64,000 nt of DNA, taken from the NCBI RefSeq assembly GCF_004322855.1, contig NZ_CP036402.1, forward strand, positions 3,162,001-3,226,000. The letters run 5' to 3'. Below, piece by piece: positions 59,801 through 64,000 of the stretch. Source of the DNA: Egibacter rhizosphaerae (GTDB lineage Bacteria; Actinomycetota; Nitriliruptoria; Euzebyales; Egibacteraceae). Each line of letters begins with the position of its first letter. The stretch's first letter is position 1. The position numbers were made by a program, and so were the translations under genes. The notes under the pieces are model-generated. The model ran no database searches and was not told where the DNA came from. It saw only the letters and a list, made by a program, of their open reading frames with translations.

Positions 59801-61425
59801 CCTTCGGGATCGAGTGGCGCCGGCTCGAGGTCCAGGGATTCCTGGTCGGGCTCGAGCGGGTCGGGGCCGGGGAGCTGCGTGGGATCGGTAAGCGGCCGGA
59901 GGAGGTCGAGGAGGTCGGGGTACTCGCGACCCGGTTCGAGCGTGGTGCCGCCGAGCTGGCCGACGTCGTTGACGAGCTCGGTGAGGTCGGCGCTGCTCGT
60001 GGCTTCGAGCGGTTCGGCGGTGATGCCCCCGGGTTCGACGGTCATGGTCAGGGCCATGTCGTTGAGCACGGAGGAGACCTCGGCGGCGTCCTGCACAAAC
60101 GGATCGCCGGGGTCGATGGCCGCGAGGCCGTTAGCCCAGGTGTCCACGAGGTCGCCGAGCGGCAGGCTGGCGCCGACGAGGTGGTCGCCGTCGATCCACG
60201 CGAGCAGGCGCAGCTCCACGGGTTGCCCGCCCGCCTCGAGCCGGGAGGCGGCGTCGCGGAGCTCGGCCTCGATCTCGGCGGCGGCGGGCATGGCCGGGTC
60301 GTCGCCGAACAGCTCCGCGATCGTGGGCGCCCGGTCGGCGAGCGCCTCGAGCGCCTCGGGGACCGGCACCCGAACCTCGAGCGGTCTCGCGTTCTCGGGG
60401 ACGCCCTCGGGGGCGGGCTCGTCGACCTCTGTGACGCTCACGTGCTCGTCGTAGTAGTCCCGGGAGGCCTCCACGAGGTCGCGCACAAGCGACTCGAGCT
60501 CGTCCTCGTCGAGCGGCACACCCTCGCCGGTGGCGAGCTCCTGGAAGGCCTCGCTGACGGCGACCCAGACCCAGGCCACCTCGGTGACCGCGACCGGCTG
60601 ACCGCCCGCGAGCTCCTCGAGCATCGGGTGCAGGAACCCGAGCCCCGCCGCGGCGTCGGGACCCATCGGCCCGGCCCCGTCGTCGAGCGCGGCGAACGCG
60701 TCGAGATCGACCCGGGCGGTGACGGCCTCCGGCAGGCGCTGCAGCCCCTCGAGCTCGGCGACGACCTGCTCGGGCGGGTCGCCGCCACGGTCGCGAGCCG
60801 CCTCGAGCGCCTCCTCGGGGGTCACCGTGTCGACGTCGAGCTCGAACGCCGTGAGGCCCCCGACGTCGAAGGCGGTGTAGATCCGTCGGGCGTCGTGGGC
60901 GACCGTGACGCGCGCGTCGGTGGCAACGCTCTCGGCGATGCCGAACGCGGCGCGCGCGTCGGCGGCCTCGCCGGGGGGCAGCGCGTCGTAGTCAAGCGAT
61001 CCCTCGAGCCCGAACGTCATGGTTGCCGGCTCGTCGAGGCTGCTGATCCCCGTCAGCAACGCGTCCTCCGGGGCGGGCTCACGGGCGAAGAACGCGACCG
61101 CGGTGCCCCCCACCAGCAGGACAGCGGCTACGGCGATGCCGACCAGCACCAGTCGCCGACCGGGACCCGCCACCGCCGGTGAGGTCGTGCCGCCAGTGGA
61201 CGCGCCGGCAGGGGGTTTACCGGTCGCGCCCGCACCGTCCGCCTCCGGCCTCGCGAAGCGCGCGCGATGCCCGGGATCCGGGTGCTGCGCAGGCGGGTAC
61301 CAATTCCCGTCGCTCGCCTGCCACCAACCCTGATACGCCACCTCGGGTCCCTCGGGATGCTGCTCGGGCGGGTACCAGTTCCCGTCGCTGGCCTGCCACC
61401 AACCACTCGGGGGTGTGCTCGACAT
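59497..61425 (-). CDS. Membrane-anchored protein with two GWWQASDGNWYPP motifs; 3' end replaced by fusion
   Basis: Frame from ATG 61425 (GGAG 6 nt upstream). Residues ~7-47 carry two copies of GWWQASDGNWYPP, a DUF2510-like cytoplasmic motif. A Pro/Gly linker and one membrane helix (LVLVGIAVAAVLLVGGTAVA) follow near 95-115, then an extracytoplasmic acidic domain of ~420 residues (EDALLTGISSLDEPATMTFG, VARDGG-type helices, ELRLLAWIDGDHLVGASLPL). Up to about residue 543 (near 59800) the sequence is natural. The remaining ~100 codons to 59497 are an out-of-frame reading of a solute-binding-protein relic, so the native C-terminus is lost. Function unknown; the extracytoplasmic part resembles LppX/LprG-like or DUF-type lipoprotein domains only loosely. 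Confidence 0.65.
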   Translation of the reverse strand: MSSTPPSGWWQASDGNWYPPEQHPEGPEVAYQGWWQASDGNWYPPAQHPDPGHRARFARPEADGAGATGKPPAGASTGGTTSPAVAGPGRRLVLVGIAVAAVLLVGGTAVAFFAREPAPEDALLTGISSLDEPATMTFGLEGSLDYDALPPGEAADARAAFGIAESVATDARVTVAHDARRIYTAFDVGGLTAFELDVDTVTPEEALEAARDRGGDPPEQVVAELEGLQRLPEAVTARVDLDAFAALDDGAGPMGPDAAAGLGFLHPMLEELAGGQPVAVTEVAWVWVAVSEAFQELATGEGVPLDEDELESLVRDLVEASRDYYDEHVSVTEVDEPAPEGVPENARPLEVRVPVPEALEALADRAPTIAELFGDDPAMPAAAEIEAELRDAASRLEAGGQPVELRLLAWIDGDHLVGASLPLGDLVDTWANGLAAIDPGDPFVQDAAEVSSVLNDMALTMTVEPGGITAEPLEATSSADLTELVNDVGQLGGTTLEPGREYPDLLDLLRPLTDPTQLPGPDPLEPDQESLDLEPAPLDPEGARAARCSPRARTPRRSWRATRPRPPSPGCRTPSTKRSSRPGSTPRSRTTPATCSRPATRSSCATGPTRCRCWKARKKTTPARSRTTSTSRPCRPSTVRAP

Positions 61426-61776
61426 TGCCGACTCCGATGCTCCCGCCTTCGCCTACCCGCCACCTCGCGCGACGCGCCGATCGCTCACCCCGACCCGCGA
61501 AGCCCCACCGGGCACGACATGCGGCGCGTGCGACCGGACCAGCCGGCCGCCAATGCTGCCGCCCCGCCGTGGGCGTGCAAAGTCTGTGTCAGATCAGCTT
61601 GACCGAGCCAGGGGGTCCGCCGACACTGACCCGAGAGATGCATGGTAGCCCGGGATCGGCGGCGGGTGGAGCCGTGAGGCGGGAGTGACGGGGATCGTCG
61701 AGCGCACTTCGCGGCTCGTAGGGTCTCTGGTCGCGGGGCGGCCCGGAGGACGCAAGGACAACGGGAGTGCGGTGGG
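61426..61776. other. Divergent gap before the zinc-ribbon membrane gene
   Basis: 351 bp without a credible gene. TAGGGT (61718-61723) is a TANNNT -10 candidate for the plus-strand gene starting at 61777, which has GGGAG about 10 nt upstream of its ATG. Nothing else recognisable. Confidence 0.35.
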
Positions 61777-63348
61777 ATGGCGAGTCAGCATGTTGCCAGG
61801 CCGAGGCTCACGTACGGTCGGCTGCTCCTCGGAGCGGCCGTGCCCGTACTCGTGGCGGTCGTTCTCGCGGTCGTCGGGACCGCGGCAGTCGCGCCCGCGA
61901 CACCCTCCGGGGTGGGGGCCTTCCCGCTGTTCTTCGCGGCCCTGGGATTCCTGCTCGGCAACCGCGTCGAGTTGAACTTCTTCGCGGCCGACCTCGGTGG
62001 CGACCTGCAGGCCGCGACGCTCGCGCTGCTCCTGGTCGTGGGATCGGGGCTGCTCGTCAGCGTTCTCCCGGGGCTGCGGGGGATGCTGCGCTGGCGGGTC
62101 GTGCTCATCGGCGGCGGCATGTCCGTCGTGCTGTGGCTGATCGTCGGGCTGATCGCCGGCGCGGTGAGCCTCGACCCCACCGCCGAGAGGGAACTGGCGC
62201 TCGAGGCGACCGCTCGGCCGGGCTACCACATCGTCGGGGCCGCGCTCGTCTGGGTCGTCGCGTGGGCCGTCACGTGGGTCCGGGAGTTCCGCCTCGTGCT
62301 GTGGGGTCTGCTGGGTCTCGCCGGGGCGGCGTGGCTGCTCGGGATGCTGTTGGTCTTCGAGGAGCTCGAGGGCGCCGCGGGCAGCGCCGTCACTGCTCTG
62401 GGCGGCCTGCTCCTGAGCGTGAACGCGGCCGTGGTCGCGCCGCTGTGGCCGGTCGGTGCGCCCGTCGAGGTGTACGGCGTGCAGGAGGGCTTCTTCTCGG
62501 TCGCCGCCGACCATCCGTGGCTGTGGCTGCTGCCGGTGCTGACGCTCGCCCTCGTCGCCGTGTGGGGCTGGGTCGCCGAAGTGGGCACGTCCATTCGGCA
62601 GTTTTGGATCTTCACGGGCATCCGCTTCGGCGTCGCATGGATCGGCATGTCGGTGCTGCTCGGTCTGGGTGGTGTCGAGCTCGCCGCCTCCGGTGACCCC
62701 GTGAACGCCACCGGCGGGCTGAGCGGAGCGGTCGATCCTCAGGTGTCCGGCCTGCCGTTCTCTGTCTTCCTGCAGGTGGTACTGCTGGTCGCGATCGCCA
62801 GTGCCGTCGCCTACGCGAGGGCGGTCAACGACAGCACCAACTCGTGGGCGACGCTGCCGAACCTCGATCTCGGTGAGTCCGACCAGTCCCCGGGGCAGTT
62901 CGCGTCGTCGGTGGCGCGCGCCGCCCGCGACTCGGCTCGAACCGCGCTGGACACCGACGTGTCCCAGGGCAGCCACGGCCAGCAGCCGCCGCCCCCGCCG
63001 CCGGGTGGCCAGCCGCCGCCACCTCCGCCGCCGGGTGGCCAGCCGCCGCCCCCGCCGCCGGCGGGTCAGCAGCCGCCGCCCCCGCCGCCGGCGGGTCAGC
63101 AGCCGCCGCCCCCGCCTCCCAGCCAAGAGGCGCCGCCGCCTCCGCCGAGTCAGCCGCCGGCACCCGGCCACCCACCGGCTAGTGACCCAACCTCGGAGCT
63201 GCCCGCCGAGCCCGACGTCGGGCCGGACTCGAGCGGGACGCCCGACGAGGCCGTGAGCACCGGCCCGCCCGAGGGTCGTAGTTGCCCGAACTGCGGCAAG
63301 ACCTCCAAGGGCAAGTTCTGTGGCGGGTGCGGGACGCAGCTCGCGTAG
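61777..63348 (+). CDS. Polytopic membrane protein with proline-rich linker and C-terminal zinc ribbon
   Basis: 523 residues from ATG 61777. About eight hydrophobic helices occupy residues 12-350 (for example LLLGAAVPVLVAVVLAVVGT; WRVVLIGGGMSVVLWLIVGL). The hydrophilic part has a Pro-rich tract at ~405-455 built from GGQPPPPPP and AGQQPPPPPP units. It ends with a zinc ribbon CPNCGKTSKGKFCGGCGTQL (two CxxC pairs). There are no catalytic motifs. Such zinc-ribbon membrane proteins are common in actinobacteria and may gather partners through the linker. The stop codon sits in the first of four 16-bp tandem repeats. Function unknown. Confidence 0.75.
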   Translation: MASQHVARPRLTYGRLLLGAAVPVLVAVVLAVVGTAAVAPATPSGVGAFPLFFAALGFLLGNRVELNFFAADLGGDLQAATLALLLVVGSGLLVSVLPGLRGMLRWRVVLIGGGMSVVLWLIVGLIAGAVSLDPTAERELALEATARPGYHIVGAALVWVVAWAVTWVREFRLVLWGLLGLAGAAWLLGMLLVFEELEGAAGSAVTALGGLLLSVNAAVVAPLWPVGAPVEVYGVQEGFFSVAADHPWLWLLPVLTLALVAVWGWVAEVGTSIRQFWIFTGIRFGVAWIGMSVLLGLGGVELAASGDPVNATGGLSGAVDPQVSGLPFSVFLQVVLLVAIASAVAYARAVNDSTNSWATLPNLDLGESDQSPGQFASSVARAARDSARTALDTDVSQGSHGQQPPPPPPGGQPPPPPPPGGQPPPPPPAGQQPPPPPPAGQQPPPPPPSQEAPPPPPSQPPAPGHPPASDPTSELPAEPDVGPDSSGTPDEAVSTGPPEGRSCPNCGKTSKGKFCGGCGTQLA

Positions 63349-63400
63349 CCCCCAGCTCGCGTAGCCCGCGGCTCGCGTAGCGCGCAGCTCGCGTAGCCCG
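63337..63400. repeat. Four 16-bp tandem repeats copying the end of the zinc-ribbon gene
   Basis: Units CAGCTCGCGTAGCCCG (with small variants) start at 63337, 63353, 63369 and 63385. The first unit encodes Gln-Leu-Ala-stop of the upstream gene, and the others repeat the TAG downstream. Confidence 0.9.
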
Positions 63401-63451
63401 CAGCCCACGCGAACTGGGTGGGGCGGCCCGCCCACCGGGAAGCACCGGGAA

Positions 63452-63507
63452 GCGCAGCTCAGTCCGTGCAGCTCAGCCCGTGCAGCTCAGCCCGTGCAGC
63501 TCAGCCC
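63452..63507. repeat. Four 14-bp tandem repeats copying the end of the NTF2-like gene
   Basis: Units GTGCAGCTCAGCCC start at 63452 (variant), 63466, 63480 and 63494. The TCA in the last unit (63501-63503) is the minus-strand TGA stop of the adjacent gene. Confidence 0.9.
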
Positions 63508-64000
63508 GGGCACGGAGTGTGGACGGCCCCGTTGTCGGCGTCGTCGGGAATCCCGTCGATGCGCCACGACCCGTCCTCGGCCACGAGCAGGTGCTCGATC
63601 TCCCACACCGAGCACGTCTCGCCCGGCTCGGGGGCGTGCTCCTCGCCGGGGTGCTGCAGGCTCACGAACTCGATCCGCGCGACCAGGTCCGGGCTGCGGT
63701 CGGTCAACGCCACCAACTGCGGGTCGGTGGGGTAGTGGGTGGTCTGCACTCCCTGGGCGAATCCGTCGAACGTGTTGGCGTCACGCCAGGACGAGCTGTA
63801 CCGCGCGTAGGCGAGGTCGAGCTCCCGGCGGTTGATCCCCCCGAAGTAGTCCCGGTACATGGCGGCGACGGCCTCGGTCTCGTCGTGCGCGAGGGCCTCA
63901 TCGACGACCACGTCGAGGTCACGCTCGGGACGCTCGGGGTCGTCGCACGTCTCGAACTCGATCGGCTCGACGCCGTCGTCGGAGGCGGTCAGGGCCTGGT
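63501..64000 (-). CDS. NTF2-like domain protein (5' end outside window)
   Basis: The frame is open from the window edge to a TGA at 63501-63503, giving ~165 residues of a longer protein. An acidic stretch (EFETCDDPERPERDLD) precedes an NTF2/SnoaL-like alpha-beta cone: EAVAAMYRDYFGGINRRELD, LAYARYSSSWRDANTFDGFA, IEHLLVAEDGSWRIDGIPDD. This domain often forms the extracytoplasmic part of actinobacterial lipoproteins or Ser/Thr kinases; which applies cannot be told because the N-terminus is cut off. A GTG at 63911 is in frame, but coding clearly continues upstream. The stop lies within a 14-bp tandem repeat. Confidence 0.68.
   Translation of the reverse strand, partial: QALTASDDGVEPIEFETCDDPERPERDLDVVVDEALAHDETEAVAAMYRDYFGGINRRELDLAYARYSSSWRDANTFDGFAQGVQTTHYPTDPQLVALTDRSPDLVARIEFVSLQHPGEEHAPEPGETCSVWEIEHLLVAEDGSWRIDGIPDDADNGAVHTPCPG

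Overview
The window is very GC-rich and gene-dense, with many GTG starts and 1-8 bp gene overlaps. Several start codons have a TANNNT hexamer 7-10 nt upstream, as in leaderless transcription. Secreted proteins are strongly acidic (Asp/Glu-rich linkers). Two are anchored by cell-wall-binding type 2 (CWB2) repeats. An F420-type flavin oxidoreductase, DUF2510-like GWWQASDGNWYPP motifs, DUF222/HNH and PGPGW proteins also occur. Together these suggest a chromosomal segment of a halotolerant or haloalkaliphilic actinobacterium. The Nitriliruptoria (Egibacter/Egicoccus/Nitriliruptor type) are my best guess, from family knowledge only. I saw no rRNA, tRNA, CRISPR array, insertion sequence or phage.

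Layout. 1-18.2 kb is a cell-surface glycan locus. It has three single-domain GT2 glycosyltransferases (1-1481, 8459-10276, 12006-13514), three long bipartite GT2 enzymes sharing a DDDDWYGPDH core (4503-6368, 6361-8424, 13699-15840), a GT-B enzyme, a SAM-methyltransferase-like coiled-coil protein, a PAPS-dependent sulfotransferase, a possible ParB-fold protein, a DoxX protein, and a divergent pair made of an HGSNAT-like membrane acetyltransferase and an exported PIG-L deacetylase. 18.5-25.4 kb is one 2302-residue secreted protein: subtilase, PA domain, three beta-helix modules, three CWB2 repeats and a terminal ComEA-like helix-hairpin-helix. 25.6-33.8 kb is a partly decayed catabolic operon: livK frameshifted and truncated, livH reduced to its last codons, then intact livM, a KAS III-like enzyme, a frameshifted hydrolase, an intact hydrolase, an acyl-CoA ligase and a TetR regulator.

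34-44.8 kb is mixed. It contains a cytosolic TPR-GGDEF protein, a MarR/MFS efflux pair, a PPOX oxidoreductase, a PiT/DUF47 phosphate pair, a DHDPS-family aldolase, a membrane PAS-GGDEF cyclase and a FrnE-type DsbA. 44.7-64 kb has an HNH/DUF222 protein, a repetitive coiled-coil membrane protein, a CWB2 surface protein with a clan CD (caspase/CHAT-like) protease core, a PH-PGPGW protein, a two-component system split around an orphan family 5 solute-binding lipoprotein and an unrecognised 669-residue protein, a fusion of a membrane protein with a broken sugar-binding protein, a zinc-ribbon membrane protein and a partial NTF2-like protein.

Three themes stand out. First, two divergent gene pairs look driven by overlapping leaderless promoters. 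Second, short tandem duplications repeatedly copy the 3' end of a gene including its stop codon (hydrolase, GGDEF cyclase, SBP/orphan pair, zinc-ribbon protein, NTF2 protein). Third, two solute-binding-protein genes are broken both by frameshift and by deletion-fusion to a neighbour, which is either real operon decay or assembly error.
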